From: a virus
Strand: one strand, 5' to 3'
Virus record (IMG/VR): IMGVR_UViG_3300032087_003972
Span: 1-25,313 of that record
DNA: 25,313 nt
The translations under genes and the position numbers were made by a program. How positions within the stretch are numbered: position 1 is the stretch's first letter; the number at the start of each line of letters is the position of its first letter. Under the pieces are notes generated by a model. The model had not been told where the DNA came from. It saw nothing but the letters and a program-made list of their open reading frames with translations, and searched no databases. Positions 1 through 8,057 of the stretch are shown here, piece by piece.

Positions 1-1201
1 TTACTTGAATAACAATGTGTGATTTCACCTTCTCGACTTCAAGGAACTTTTCTGCGGGGTCGTATGTAAAGTCTGTATCTAAACCTACTTGGTCCATCCC
101 CTGTCCGTAAAGAATAGCGTTATTTGTAAGAGTCTGTCTGCCTGTTCCCCCTTCATAGGCAGATGTATTGCTTGCATCATTTACGCTTTCGTAAATACCA
201 TCTGTGATTTGTCTAAAGTTCCAATCGCCCTGCACCGTTGGTCGCTTTACACTTTTTATGGTAGCGGCTCTTGTGCCGCTTGACGGTCCGTATAATCGCC
301 CGCCATCACTAACTACGAGTTCATTACAGTCAAGAGTTAGCCCTGCGCTAATAACCCAATAGTTACTGCTTCCCCCATTTTCGATAACTATTTTATGATA
401 CTCGGTATAGAATGTTTTTGCGGTATCATTACCATAAGCATTAGAGTTTCTTTCACCATTTACAGGTAGTTTGTTTGCTGTTCCCTGCGCTTTGAATCGA
501 GCGGTAGTATGACCGAACTTAAATGTGTCGCCAATAGCCGTTAATGCACCCTCAAAGTAAAATTGCTTATCATAATCATATATGTCGTAAGTTAATGATG
601 ATACAGATATACCATTGATTGCGAGCATATCAACTGAGCCGTAAGTATTGTGTAGCCCTCTTGATGTATCGCTGTAAATACTTTTGGCGTAAAGATTTCC
701 TGTGCCTGTAATGTTAGGATAAACACCATCAATCATGGTGAAGTCCTGTGAGCCAAAATCAAAGGTTGTGTTAGTTCTTGATGTTGAATCAACAAAAGCA
801 GAATCACTCATGTTAGAATTAAAGATAACAAAAGGTTTATATGTGTATGATGAGCCGCCACTATCATAAACAGTAGTTGATGGTGCGGCGTTAAAGTCAA
901 AAGTAAGAGTGTGGTCTGCATCTATCGAAGCGGTTTTATCAATAGTCATTACACCTTCTAAATTAACTTCTGTATTCATACCTGTTTTGAGTAGTTTTGT
1001 GAAATCGGAAGATATAGTAAGTGAATTTAGGTCGCCGCCATCTTCGGGAAATGTCGCGCTGTTTATTACACAGTCGTTGTTACCGTCAGATGTTGCGTCA
1101 AATACTACATCATCGTTGGTAGTAGGAACAGCCCCTAAACTCCAATTAGAGGCAACTGTGCTATCGTTGCTGGTTCCACCGACCCATTTATTTGTAGCCA
1201 T
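1..1201 (-). CDS. Partial surface/tail-type structural protein (runs off left edge)
   Basis: An open frame of 400 codons starts at the ATG at 1201 (MATNKWVGGTSNDSTVASNW) and is still open at base 1, so the C-terminus lies outside the window. The composition is rich in Thr, Ser, Asn, Asp and Gly, with few Cys. It holds short beta-strand-like repeats such as NWSLGAVPTTNDDVVFD, a W-G-P-D pattern seen in beta-helix or fibre proteins of phage tails and bacterial surface proteins. A GAGGTGA ribosome site lies just upstream, and the start is 11 nt after the stop of the preceding gene, so it is the most distal visible gene of the head operon. A tail fibre, spike or decoration role is inferred from position and composition only. 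No enzymatic motif is seen. Confidence 0.75.
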   Translation of the reverse strand, partial: MATNKWVGGTSNDSTVASNWSLGAVPTTNDDVVFDATSDGNNDCVINSATFPEDGGDLNSLTISSDFTKLLKTGMNTEVNLEGVMTIDKTASIDADHTLTFDFNAAPSTTVYDSGGSSYTYKPFVIFNSNMSDSAFVDSTSRTNTTFDFGSQDFTMIDGVYPNITGTGNLYAKSIYSDTSRGLHNTYGSVDMLAINGISVSSLTYDIYDYDKQFYFEGALTAIGDTFKFGHTTARFKAQGTANKLPVNGERNSNAYGNDTAKTFYTEYHKIVIENGGSSNYWVISAGLTLDCNELVVSDGGRLYGPSSGTRAATIKSVKRPTVQGDWNFRQITDGIYESVNDASNTSAYEGGTGRQTLTNNAILYGQGMDQVGLDTDFTYDPAEKFLEVEKVKSHIVIQV

Positions 1202-1211
1202 CTATCTCACC

Positions 1212-1697
1212 TCACTTTTCAGTAAGTGAGCCGGACAGTTCCGCTGATGTGGTTCCACTTACTCTTGAGGTAGTGGCCTTCTTATAGAATGCCGTAGCCC
1301 CCTTCTCCGCTATTACGGCCAAAGCATCAGCCGCTTGCTTCTCAAACGAAGCCAATTGTTTATTGAATCTGATGTCTGATACTCCCTGTTCTTTTTCGGG
1401 AACTACAGCGGGTATAGTATCAATGAGGACACGAAGACAATCAACGCACACCTGTAGTTTTACAGCAGTTTCGACTTCGGCTGTTGTAGGCGCATTCGTG
1501 GAATCAACACCGACATAATTTACTTTACGAGATACTTTGTTAAACTGAGTATTGCGAAGATTCACATACTCAATAATAGTTCCACTATTCAAGCCTCTCG
1601 GCCTGTTTAACAAATCTCGGATTGTATTTACCGTAATATTAGTATCGAAAAGCGTATCGCCGTCTTCGATTACCAAATCTCCCATTACGAAGCCCAA
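1212..1697 (-). CDS. Hypothetical protein of the head operon
   Basis: This 161-aa protein is not recognised. It has a mixed alpha/beta N-terminal half and an Ala-rich helical C-terminal part (KQLASFEKQAADALAVIAEK), with two Cys in VCVDC. The chosen start is a TTG at 1697, because GAGGTGG lies about five bases before it; the ATG at 1685 would be too far from that site but cannot be excluded. It sits 10 nt after the SAP-like gene and 11 nt before the fibre-like gene. In head-tail viruses that slot, after the capsid gene, often holds head-completion, neck or tail-adaptor proteins. That role is a guess from position. Confidence 0.7.
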   Translation of the reverse strand: MGFVMGDLVIEDGDTLFDTNITVNTIRDLLNRPRGLNSGTIIEYVNLRNTQFNKVSRKVNYVGVDSTNAPTTAEVETAVKLQVCVDCLRVLIDTIPAVVPEKEQGVSDIRFNKQLASFEKQAADALAVIAEKGATAFYKKATTSRVSGTTSAELSGSLTEK

Positions 1698-1706
1698 TTA
1701 ACCACC

Positions 1707-2138
1707 TCACGCACCGAATCGTTGTTCATAGTCCGATGGAACATCAATAACAATCATGTTAGTTGAAGGTTTCGCAACTCGACCTACTACAACAACCCTG
1801 CGTGTGGCGAGAATCCTATCAGTCATCTCGCTTGCTGGTAGCCAATAAAGAGCCTTTCGTGGTGCATTTAGTAAAGAAAGCGGGTGGTCTGCATATTTCT
1901 TACCGGCGTTGCGGTGTATTCTTATCATGTAGCCCATTTCGCCTTCTTTCCAATAGCGCAATCGGTGTTCCATATCTGCCGCTTCGCCGGATTCGGGCAA
2001 AGGAATGCCCTTATCCTTCAAAGCAGAAGCCATAGCCGCCTTAGTAGGACCCTTTGGGGCCGCCTTTTTAGCGGCCTTTTTGGGTGCTGCCTTCTTTGCA
2101 GAAGTCTTCTTAGTAGTTGCCTTCTTTTTTTCCGGCAT
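1707..2138 (-). CDS. Basic capsid-adjacent protein with H1-like tail and SAP-like motif
   Basis: The protein has 143 aa. Residues 1-33 are almost only Lys, Ala, Thr and Pro (AAPKKAAKKAAPKGP), like a histone H1 C-terminal tail. Residues 33-65 (KAAMASALKDKGIPLPESGE followed by a HRLRYW helix) resemble a SAP helix-turn-helix, which binds DNA in many proteins. The C-terminal part (about 90-143) is beta-rich and ends in VPSDYEQRFGA. GGTGAT lies three bases before the ATG, and the gene is 11 nt downstream of the major capsid gene. DNA condensation inside the head, or anchoring of DNA to a head component, would fit the basic tail and the position, but this is inference. It could also be a head-completion protein with a tethering tail. 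Confidence 0.75.
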   Translation of the reverse strand: MPEKKKATTKKTSAKKAAPKKAAKKAAPKGPTKAAMASALKDKGIPLPESGEAADMEHRLRYWKEGEMGYMIRIHRNAGKKYADHPLSLLNAPRKALYWLPASEMTDRILATRRVVVVGRVAKPSTNMIVIDVPSDYEQRFGA

Positions 2139-2149
2139 CTAATCACCAA

Positions 2150-3058
2150 TCAGGAGCGGACTCCGGTTAGTTTGAAGATGCGATGAGTCTTGTTAGCACT
2201 TGCACCATCTTGGTGTTCGTGGATAACGCTACCCATGTAGCCGGTTAGAAGCCAATCGTAACCAACGCCCGGAAGGCGAGTTAGTTCGGTTTCTTGGAAT
2301 CCCGGCCCGTTGTAGGTAAAGAACTCAGCAGTTTCTGCGCCCGGAACCATCATCAAAGCATCGTTTCCGATTGCACCGGATGTGCCGTAATCACGGGTGT
2401 AGTAAATGCTTAGGTTAGCAATTCTCGCCAAATGGTCGCCCAACGACTCAACTACGTTTCCGTAAAGGGTTGTGTTGAGGATAGCGGACCTCTTATCAGC
2501 AGGTAGGACAAGAGCCAATGGCTCGTTTCCGCTAACCTTTGCGTTAGCGAAGATATCATCCATCATACCCAAGATGTCGCCTTCTTCATCAGCGGAACCG
2601 CTACCGAATACTGCGGTTGCGGCTGTGCTGTTGTCTGCACCTGCATATAGTGTTGTTAGAATGTGGTTGTCTATTGTGTCTGCGCGTGCGCGAACAATTC
2701 CCAACTGTTGTCGGTCAATGTTCTCAAAGGACTCTCCTCGTAGCCTTACAGCGTCAAGGAATGTAACGCGGCCCTGTCCCTTCTCTAACTTGGTACTGTA
2801 GTTCTGTGTACCAATGTTGGTTGGGTCGGTTAGCGCGACATCATCCAATGGGTAGGCGAATGTTCCGATAACACCGGTGTACCATGTGAATGATAGCCAG
2901 CCAACTGAGCGGACACCTACGAGGTCTGTTGCGATAGCGATTGTGTTAGATTGTAGTTGGATAAAGTCGCGGAGGGTTTGCTCAAGGACTGCATCGCCCG
3001 GTGCAAAAGGCCCTTCTGCGGCCTCAACATTTAATATTTGTTCTAATGTCTGATTCAT
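2150..3058 (-). CDS. Major capsid protein (HK97-fold type)
   Basis: This 302-aa protein begins at the ATG at 3058, which has GGAG nine bases upstream; a GTG at 3097 would add 13 residues but lacks such a site. Its place directly after the prohead protease and a decoration-type gene, its length and its make-up fit an HK97-fold major capsid protein. The N-terminal helix (LEQTLRDFIQLQSN) is followed by a beta-rich stretch (GWLSFTWYTG), an E-loop-like charged region, an A-domain-like helix (NHILTTLYAG) and a C-terminal beta segment ending in HRIFKLTGVRS. It would form the icosahedral shell around the DNA. The fold was assigned by pattern and context, not by alignment. No long N-terminal scaffold is present; scaffolding is probably supplied by the protease gene's C-terminal part. 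Confidence 0.88.
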   Translation of the reverse strand: MNQTLEQILNVEAAEGPFAPGDAVLEQTLRDFIQLQSNTIAIATDLVGVRSVGWLSFTWYTGVIGTFAYPLDDVALTDPTNIGTQNYSTKLEKGQGRVTFLDAVRLRGESFENIDRQQLGIVRARADTIDNHILTTLYAGADNSTAATAVFGSGSADEEGDILGMMDDIFANAKVSGNEPLALVLPADKRSAILNTTLYGNVVESLGDHLARIANLSIYYTRDYGTSGAIGNDALMMVPGAETAEFFTYNGPGFQETELTRLPGVGYDWLLTGYMGSVIHEHQDGASANKTHRIFKLTGVRS

Positions 3059-3087
3059 TTTCTTCAACTCCTTTTTTCTCCTTATAT

Positions 3088-3492
3088 TCAAGCCCACACA
3101 GGGATGAAATCTCCCGCCGTAATGGCTGTTTCGTCACCACAGTAGTAGCCTACAAGGACAGCGGAGTTGGATGGGTCATCATCCACACAGCCGTTCTCGT
3201 CAGCAGTCTGTGATACATAGATTGAAAGTCCGAACTTAGGTGCGGTAATATTGTTAGCAGCCTTTAGGTAGCAAAGTCCGCTTAGGGGAAGGATAGAGGC
3301 TGTTCCGGTTCCGGCTGCCTCAAGTGCTTGGTCTTCTCCTCTTGAGGATTCTGCGGCTGTGTAACCAATTGGTGTATCGGTTACGCTTGCAGTCATCAAA
3401 AGTCCGCTTGCGTCATACTTTACAAGAAGTCCCTTGCTTGCGAAGGTTTCTTGAATGTCTGGTGCGTGTCGTGGGTCTTCTTTTAATACCAT
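3088..3492 (-). CDS. Capsid decoration-type protein
   Basis: The 134-aa protein lies between protease and major capsid genes, the usual position of head decoration or stabilisation proteins. It is rich in Gly, Ala, Ser and Thr, has short beta-strand patterns, and ends in AITAGDFIPVWA, which resembles the end of small beta-barrel decoration proteins of the DUF2190 kind. The start ATG at 3492 has GGAGATGAT six bases upstream. That ribosome site is built from the last codons of the protease gene, whose stop lies 2 nt away, so the two genes are tightly coupled. Function is inferred from context and composition. Confidence 0.72.
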   Translation of the reverse strand: MVLKEDPRHAPDIQETFASKGLLVKYDASGLLMTASVTDTPIGYTAAESSRGEDQALEAAGTGTASILPLSGLCYLKAANNITAPKFGLSIYVSQTADENGCVDDDPSNSAVLVGYYCGDETAITAGDFIPVWA

Positions 3493-3493
3493 C

Positions 3494-5680
3494 TTAAATC
3501 ATCTCCTTTCTTGATTCGTAACTGATTGCGGCCATTCTTGCCTTCTCGTCAGTTGCGAGTGTTTGGTTCCATGCTGATGCCCATGCGTTCCATGCCTTTG
3601 CATAAACGCGCTCATCGTTGCTAACCATCCTACCGTTTAGGTAGTTGGCTACAGTTGGGACACTTTCTGATGCAACAGCGGAAGCCTCAACAGGCTTCTC
3701 GACTGACTCAACAGGAGTCATCTCAACAGGGGAAGGTTCGGGGTGGGAACTTTCCCACGATGCAATCAAGGTTTCAAGAGTTTCTGACTTTAGGTCATCG
3801 TGGCCGGACATACCGAGTTCGGTTGCCTTGTTCACAAGGGCCATTCTTTCGTCTTCAACTCTTTGTGCCTCAACTGCTTCGTATTCAGCAATTCGGCTTG
3901 TAGCCAAAACAAGGTCAGCCTTTAGCGACTCCATTTCGGCCTCATAATCAATTTCATTTGTTTCTTCGGTCATAGCAATCACCGTTGGTTGAATCTCCTC
4001 AGATACAGACTGACTTATAATAGTTTCTTCTTCTGCAATACTTGGGAGTTTAACTTGCTTCTTTGTGGCTTTTTCGACATTAGCCCTCTCATACGCTGGT
4101 TTTCGCACTAAAGCGAGGTGGTCGAAGGTGAAATCTTCACCAAAGATAAGACCATTCTCGTCTGCTTCAACCGGCACGCCGGACCCGCCGATACTTACGC
4201 CGTAACCATCTCGCATCCATAGTCCTTCGTCAAATGTTCCAAAGAGTTCTTCGCGTGTAACATGGGCTACATATCTAACTTCGTAGCCATCATCAGTAGT
4301 GAAGAATGTAGCACCAACAATATATCCTACTGTTGCTTCTTCCATTCCGCCATCCATGTTTCGTGTAAAACCTGCGCCGTGTTCATCGGCTTTCGGGTGA
4401 AGAAGTGTAAGGTCTGCTCCTTTCATCTGTTCTGCGACAGCCTTTGCGCCCTGTGGAGTCAAAGACCACTTATTCTTATTCATGCCTTCGTGGAATGCAA
4501 TACCGCTAATCTCAATAACAGTCTTACCTGTTTCTGCAACGACAACGGCTTTACTTTCTTCGATGTCTAAATCAAGAGTTACAGATACCATTCGGCATTT
4601 ACCATCTCTATATTCTTGACCGGGCGGGCAAGAATGATAAGCGGCTTCGGCTTTGCATGACTGTGCTTCGGCGCACGCATCTTGAGTCATGCAGGTCGCG
4701 CATACATCGTATGCGGCCTCCGCCTTTTTCTGAATAGGAATACAATTAGGCACACGGCGACCATTCTTCATTTTCATGCCGTATTGCTCGTAGCCTTCTG
4801 TGCATGGGTCGTCTGCGCTTTTTGCTTCAACAGATTCGTCAGCGCAACCGCAACCACAGCCGCAACCCTCAGATGCGGTATGACTATCGTTTTGGTCGAA
4901 CCATCTTTGGAATGTTTCTTCATCGGGACCCGGAAAATACATAGGAGTTCCGTCAGCCATTTGGTCGCTGTGTATTTCGCCCTCAAAGCCAATCTCCATA
5001 GATTTCTGCCTTGCGCCTTCGGGTGTTGAGAAGATATAATCCTCCATACCGGCTTCGACCTTCTTACCACCGCGCCATTGTCTGCAAGACCAATAACGGG
5101 CCTTCCACTTCGGGCCGGGATTATCGCAGTTATGCCTACTTCGGAAGTTTCTTCTTCTTTCGGGGTCATCTCTTTTGATTTCCATGTTAGGGTCGCCAAA
5201 CCTTACAAGAACGACATTACCCTTTTCATTCTTAGTATATACACCGAACTTTTTAGGACCGCCCTGTGTTCGGAACGGTTTGTTAAGAGTTACTTTGCGG
5301 CCTTGATACTCAGCGGCGGCAACATCAACATCGCCCCAATCTTCGTAGGCTACTTCTGCTCCACAGCAACCGCAACCGCAGTCTTCGGATGCCTTTTTCT
5401 TTTTCTCGTCATCGTAATAACCCTCAACTTCAAAGTCATGTCCTTCATGTGCGGCCATGCACTCGTCTTCGCTGTAGCCCATTTCCATACATCGGCTCAT
5501 AAACGCCTCATGGCTTTCACCGTCATTTGGTGTTGGAGCCGCCGCTTCTGCGGCTTCGGCGTAATTATTACAGACAGCGTATCGTTGTTCTTCATCTGAA
5601 AACTCATCAACCATCTTTGAATCACCCATACATCTCGATAAGAAATCCTTCCTCGACTCATCCTTCTGTCGAGTAGGCAT
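3494..5680 (-). CDS. Prohead protease/scaffold polyprotein with Cys-rich N-terminal domains
   Basis: At 728 aa it is about three times the length of a simple prohead protease. In order: residues 8-40 and 52-80 are two copies of a short motif (FLSRCMGD...EEQRYAVCNN; FMSRCMEMGYSEDEC); 101-107 is a Cys cluster (CGCGCCG); about 125-203 is a basic domain with the pattern FGDPNMEIKRDDPERRRNF followed by ARYWSCRQW; 273-279 is a second Cys cluster (CGCGCGC); 327-362 holds further Cys pairs; about 375-545 is the serine protease domain with candidate catalytic H428 (LLHPKADEH), S496 (GYGVSIGGS) and H521 (FDHLALVRKPAY). Residues 575-640 form a charged helix, probably the scaffold, and the tail is a Trp-rich helix. 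The enzyme would cleave itself and head proteins during maturation. The start at 5680 has no clear ribosome site. Confidence 0.85.
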   Translation of the reverse strand: MPTRQKDESRKDFLSRCMGDSKMVDEFSDEEQRYAVCNNYAEAAEAAAPTPNDGESHEAFMSRCMEMGYSEDECMAAHEGHDFEVEGYYDDEKKKKASEDCGCGCCGAEVAYEDWGDVDVAAAEYQGRKVTLNKPFRTQGGPKKFGVYTKNEKGNVVLVRFGDPNMEIKRDDPERRRNFRSRHNCDNPGPKWKARYWSCRQWRGGKKVEAGMEDYIFSTPEGARQKSMEIGFEGEIHSDQMADGTPMYFPGPDEETFQRWFDQNDSHTASEGCGCGCGCADESVEAKSADDPCTEGYEQYGMKMKNGRRVPNCIPIQKKAEAAYDVCATCMTQDACAEAQSCKAEAAYHSCPPGQEYRDGKCRMVSVTLDLDIEESKAVVVAETGKTVIEISGIAFHEGMNKNKWSLTPQGAKAVAEQMKGADLTLLHPKADEHGAGFTRNMDGGMEEATVGYIVGATFFTTDDGYEVRYVAHVTREELFGTFDEGLWMRDGYGVSIGGSGVPVEADENGLIFGEDFTFDHLALVRKPAYERANVEKATKKQVKLPSIAEEETIISQSVSEEIQPTVIAMTEETNEIDYEAEMESLKADLVLATSRIAEYEAVEAQRVEDERMALVNKATELGMSGHDDLKSETLETLIASWESSHPEPSPVEMTPVESVEKPVEASAVASESVPTVANYLNGRMVSNDERVYAKAWNAWASAWNQTLATDEKARMAAISYESRKEMI

Positions 5681-5706
5681 ATATGCCGGAGTTATGGGGT
5701 GTCTTA

Positions 5707-5808
5707 TTAAGATTCATCTTCAAACAGTTCATCTATGAAATCTATGAACTTTTTAGTTTTGCTAAAAGGTCTTTCACCAACCGCGCCTCTTGAGGCAACG
5801 CTCGACAT
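5707..5808 (-). CDS. Possible 33-aa micro-ORF
   Basis: An ATG at 5808 opens MSSVASRGAVGERPFSKTKK and continues to an acidic amphipathic end (FIDFIDELFEDES). It fills the gap between the membrane micro-protein and the protease gene, and its first part overlaps the former in another frame. The charged C-terminal helix looks protein-like, and without it this 100-nt stretch would be empty in a tightly packed operon. There is no ribosome site, so translation would depend on coupling. It is a weak call. Confidence 0.35.
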   Translation of the reverse strand: MSSVASRGAVGERPFSKTKKFIDFIDELFEDES

Positions 5809-5857
5809 AGTATGAGATGAATCCAAAGAAGCCGAGAAATATGAGGAGTTCATACAT
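5774..5857 (-). CDS. 27-aa single-span membrane micro-protein
   Basis: The ORF reads MYELLIFLGFFGFISYYVER and then CLKRRGW. It is one hydrophobic helix (residues 3-17) followed by a strongly basic end, which predicts a single-pass protein with a cytoplasmic C-terminus. Its ATG shares one base with the stop of the upstream membrane protein (TGATG), so translation is likely coupled. Tiny membrane proteins next to holin-like genes are common in viruses, so a lysis or host-membrane role is possible, but nothing in the sequence proves it. Confidence 0.55.
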   Translation of the reverse strand: MYELLIFLGFFGFISYYVERCLKRRGW

Positions 5858-6372
5858 CACTTACCGCCTGTAATTTGGAATGCTTCCATGTCGAGGGCGT
5901 GTTGTTTCTGCATCTTCTCCATGTCGAGGTCGTGCTTCAACTTCATTTCTTCAAGCATTCGTGTGTGTGTTTCGACTGCTTCGGCAGAAGTTACATCGCT
6001 TGCGAGTTGGTCGGGCAAAATGTTAATCTTAGCACCTTCTTTGCTCTTGAATAGGTCAAGAACAGATGTGATGATTAGTAGTGCTGGACCACCGAGAAGA
6101 CCGATAACTGTTAGTTGTGAGTCTGTGATGTCGCGCTCCTCAACGATAGAGAAATACGAAGCAGTAGCGGCTATCATAACCCACATGATAACAACCATAA
6201 AACCAAATGCGAGCATCAAGTATTCGTTAGGGTTGCTCATTTTCATTCGCTTCATGCCCCCTTCATCTTTTGGATGATTTATCAATGTTTTACTTATTGT
6301 GGCTAAACACGCAAGAATTATCAGTATGGGACTAATCCATAACATCTGACGCGCCATCCTGTGAGTTTTCAC
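5857..6372 (-). CDS. Three-span membrane protein with C-terminal coiled coil
   Basis: This protein of up to 171 aa has hydrophobic segments near residues 9-29 (LWISPILIILACLATISKTL), 51-73 (LMLAFGFMVVIMWVMIAATA) and 88-107 (VIGLLGGPALLIITSVLDLF). A charged heptad-like tail follows (about 130-165, with KLKHDLDMEKMQKQHALDME). The GTG at 6372 lies inside the portal gene and gives a 41-nt overlap; an ATG at 6357 is the more ordinary start and drops five residues. It lies between portal and protease genes. Holin-like topology is possible, but a holin inside the head block would be unusual, and a head-assembly membrane anchor is equally open. The family is not recognised. Confidence 0.7.
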   Translation of the reverse strand: MKTHRMARQMLWISPILIILACLATISKTLINHPKDEGGMKRMKMSNPNEYLMLAFGFMVVIMWVMIAATASYFSIVEERDITDSQLTVIGLLGGPALLIITSVLDLFKSKEGAKINILPDQLASDVTSAEAVETHTRMLEEMKLKHDLDMEKMQKQHALDMEAFQITGGK

Positions 6373-7723
6373 GCGGCAGTTCGCCTGTATTTGCGTTTTG
6401 CTTTACCCTTTCATCGCCTTCTTTACCTGCTGTTGGTAGGTTTAGCATCTCAAGAGTTTGGTTAAGTGTAAGAACTCCCGCGTTGTAGCCCATAGTAGCG
6501 CGTTGCATCACATTTAGTGGCGTTTCGCTATCCATAGCCTCAAAGGTAATTGTCGGTAGGTCTTGCTTGCGGTATTCGATACCGAGAAGGTCAAGATGCA
6601 TCATAAACATACGAGTTGCCGCTTCGGAAATAATGCGGTGCATCCTTGAGATTGCTTGCACGGCCCATAGGTTCGCGTTGTATGTTGCGGCAAAGGTTGA
6701 ACCGCGCTCTTGACCTGCGGCTACTCTCGGCACTTGCAGAACAGCGGCAATATCGCTGTTAATCGTGTCGAGGAAGTCGGTATTGTTAGGCACGCTGTTT
6801 CCGACATCCACATGGTGCAACTGCACATAGTGCGGTAGCACAGGTATTTGGTCGCCACGCAGACCTTCAAACAACGAGATGACCTCATCCATAATGTGCT
6901 GTAAGCGTTGGTTTTGCTCGGCAGGGTCTTGAATATGCTCGATAGCAGATTTGTCTATTGTGATAAACTGCTTAGTCATTGAGTCCTCAAGACTAATGCG
7001 ATTATTCATGCTGTTATACTTCATGCGTATTGGTTGCTTAAGTGAAGTAAATCGGGATGCGCCCCATACACCGTAGGTCTTTCGGCCTTTGTTGTCGGTG
7101 AACCAATTACTTCGGTAGTCAATTCGTATGTGCATGATTTCGCGGGCAGGTATTGCTCGCTCGTAAGATGTTGCCTCACGCACCATGTATGTTACCGGCT
7201 TAATAATCGGGTTGTCTTCATCGGCTACGAAGTAAGAGCCGAGTCCGCCGCGCTCATCAACGATTGTGATTTGTTTTACCGGAAGACTTTGTATGTCTGT
7301 GATACCTAAGCCTTCTCGCCCGACGATTTTATTTATGTCGTTTCCATAGACCATTAGGTTTCGCATGGCGTTAATCATAATGTCGTCAAAGTCAATTGTT
7401 TCTTCAACGAGTTCTCGTATCGCGTTGCGTATGTTCGCGTTTCGCCCGCGACTGTAGTTAATCTCGTAATTGTTGGCTGTGAGGCTAACTGCCCTTACAG
7501 CACCGTTGAGTTCGGGGTCTAACTTTAGCATATTGTCGAATAGGTCAAACTCGTTATCGAAATTGCTGTCCTTTCGCAAACTCTCAGTATTGCGGACAAT
7601 ATCGGGTATTCCCGCTACCGCGTTAAACGGTTCATTCATCATTCCGACACGCTCTATCATCGGATTCTTCACTTCTTCTTTCGCTTTTGCGCGAAATAGG
7701 TTCCATCGCCTTCGCTCGGCCAT
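6332..7723 (-). CDS. Portal protein
   Basis: The 463-aa product has the features of a portal protein of tailed viruses, the dodecameric ring at the capsid vertex through which DNA is packed and which binds terminase and neck. The N-terminal half holds LDPELNGAVRAVSLTANNY and LMVYGNDINKIV; the middle holds AREIMHIRIDYR and YGVWGASRFTSLKQPIRM. The helical part has DTINSDIAAVLQVPRVAAGQ, the contact-type motif in which a tethered stem helix precedes a Val-Pro turn. The C-terminus is disordered and polar. It is the first gene of the left-reading head operon and has its own leaderless promoter, with no ribosome site before ATG 7723. Order portal, protease, capsid is canonical. Confidence 0.93.
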   Translation of the reverse strand: MAERRRWNLFRAKAKEEVKNPMIERVGMMNEPFNAVAGIPDIVRNTESLRKDSNFDNEFDLFDNMLKLDPELNGAVRAVSLTANNYEINYSRGRNANIRNAIRELVEETIDFDDIMINAMRNLMVYGNDINKIVGREGLGITDIQSLPVKQITIVDERGGLGSYFVADEDNPIIKPVTYMVREATSYERAIPAREIMHIRIDYRSNWFTDNKGRKTYGVWGASRFTSLKQPIRMKYNSMNNRISLEDSMTKQFITIDKSAIEHIQDPAEQNQRLQHIMDEVISLFEGLRGDQIPVLPHYVQLHHVDVGNSVPNNTDFLDTINSDIAAVLQVPRVAAGQERGSTFAATYNANLWAVQAISRMHRIISEAATRMFMMHLDLLGIEYRKQDLPTITFEAMDSETPLNVMQRATMGYNAGVLTLNQTLEMLNLPTAGKEGDERVKQNANTGELPRENSQDGASDVMD

Positions 7724-7752
7724 ATTATTACGAGTTTAACTACGGTTTATAA
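7724..7752 (-). promoter_or_regulatory. Leaderless archaeal promoter of the head operon
   Basis: On the minus strand TTATAAAC begins 29 nt before the portal ATG, so transcription would start at or within a base or two of the start codon. There is no ribosome site in between. The spacing equals that at the opposite metallophosphoesterase gene. Confidence 0.7.
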
Positions 7753-8028
7753 TCATTCGGTAATTATTTTTATTATTTTGGGATTTTTCTGAAAGAATTA
7801 AACGCTTTACTGCGGATTTATTTCTTATTTTTTCAATTTTTTCTATAGTATAGAGAAGTTCCCTACGGGAACTATAGTAGTTACAGTAATAGATACAGTA
7901 AGTAAGGGCCTCTTTTACAGAACATACCATTGAAGAAATTGAAATAATTACAAAGTGCCTTGCAGTATCACGGTTTATTTTTTTTGTAAATCGTCAAAAC
8001 AATAGAAATAATAGTGTGTCCGCAATCA
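7753..8028. other. AT-rich divergent intergenic region with palindrome
   Basis: The stretch between the two divergent promoters is rich in A/T tracts and has no convincing gene. It contains a perfect inverted repeat, AGTTCCC-TAC-GGGAACT at 7857-7873, with CTATAG-type flanks on both sides (7843-7848 and 7872-7877). This could be an operator shared by both transcription units. A 64-aa frame across it (7736-7930) was rejected. Confidence 0.5.
7857..7873. promoter_or_regulatory. 17-bp palindrome, candidate operator
   Basis: AGTTCCC-TAC-GGGAACT has two perfect 7-bp arms around three bases. It lies about 105 bp from the portal TATA box and about 155 bp from the other, in a region otherwise free of GC runs. 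The core CCTACGG also occurs just upstream of the start codons at 16861, 16293 and 14637. Confidence 0.4.
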
Positions 8029-8057
8029 TTATAATACTCATTACTTAGGGGTATTAT
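8029..8057 (+). promoter_or_regulatory. Leaderless archaeal promoter of the packaging operon
   Basis: TTATAATA at 8029-8036 begins 29 nt before ATG 8058. No ribosome site is present before that ATG, so the first gene is probably translated from a leaderless mRNA, while the next two use ribosome sites or overlaps. Confidence 0.7.

Noticed and set aside
909-1229. 106-aa plus ORF
   Set aside because: Antisense to the open frame of the fibre-like gene and low in charged residues.
4774-5199. 141-aa minus ORF inside the protease gene
   Set aside because: Shadow frame within the Cys-rich N-terminal domain of the protease polyprotein.
7736-7930. 64-aa minus-strand ORF
   Set aside because: It covers the portal promoter and the palindrome, is Lys/Asn/Tyr-rich as expected of translated AT-rich DNA, and has no ribosome site.
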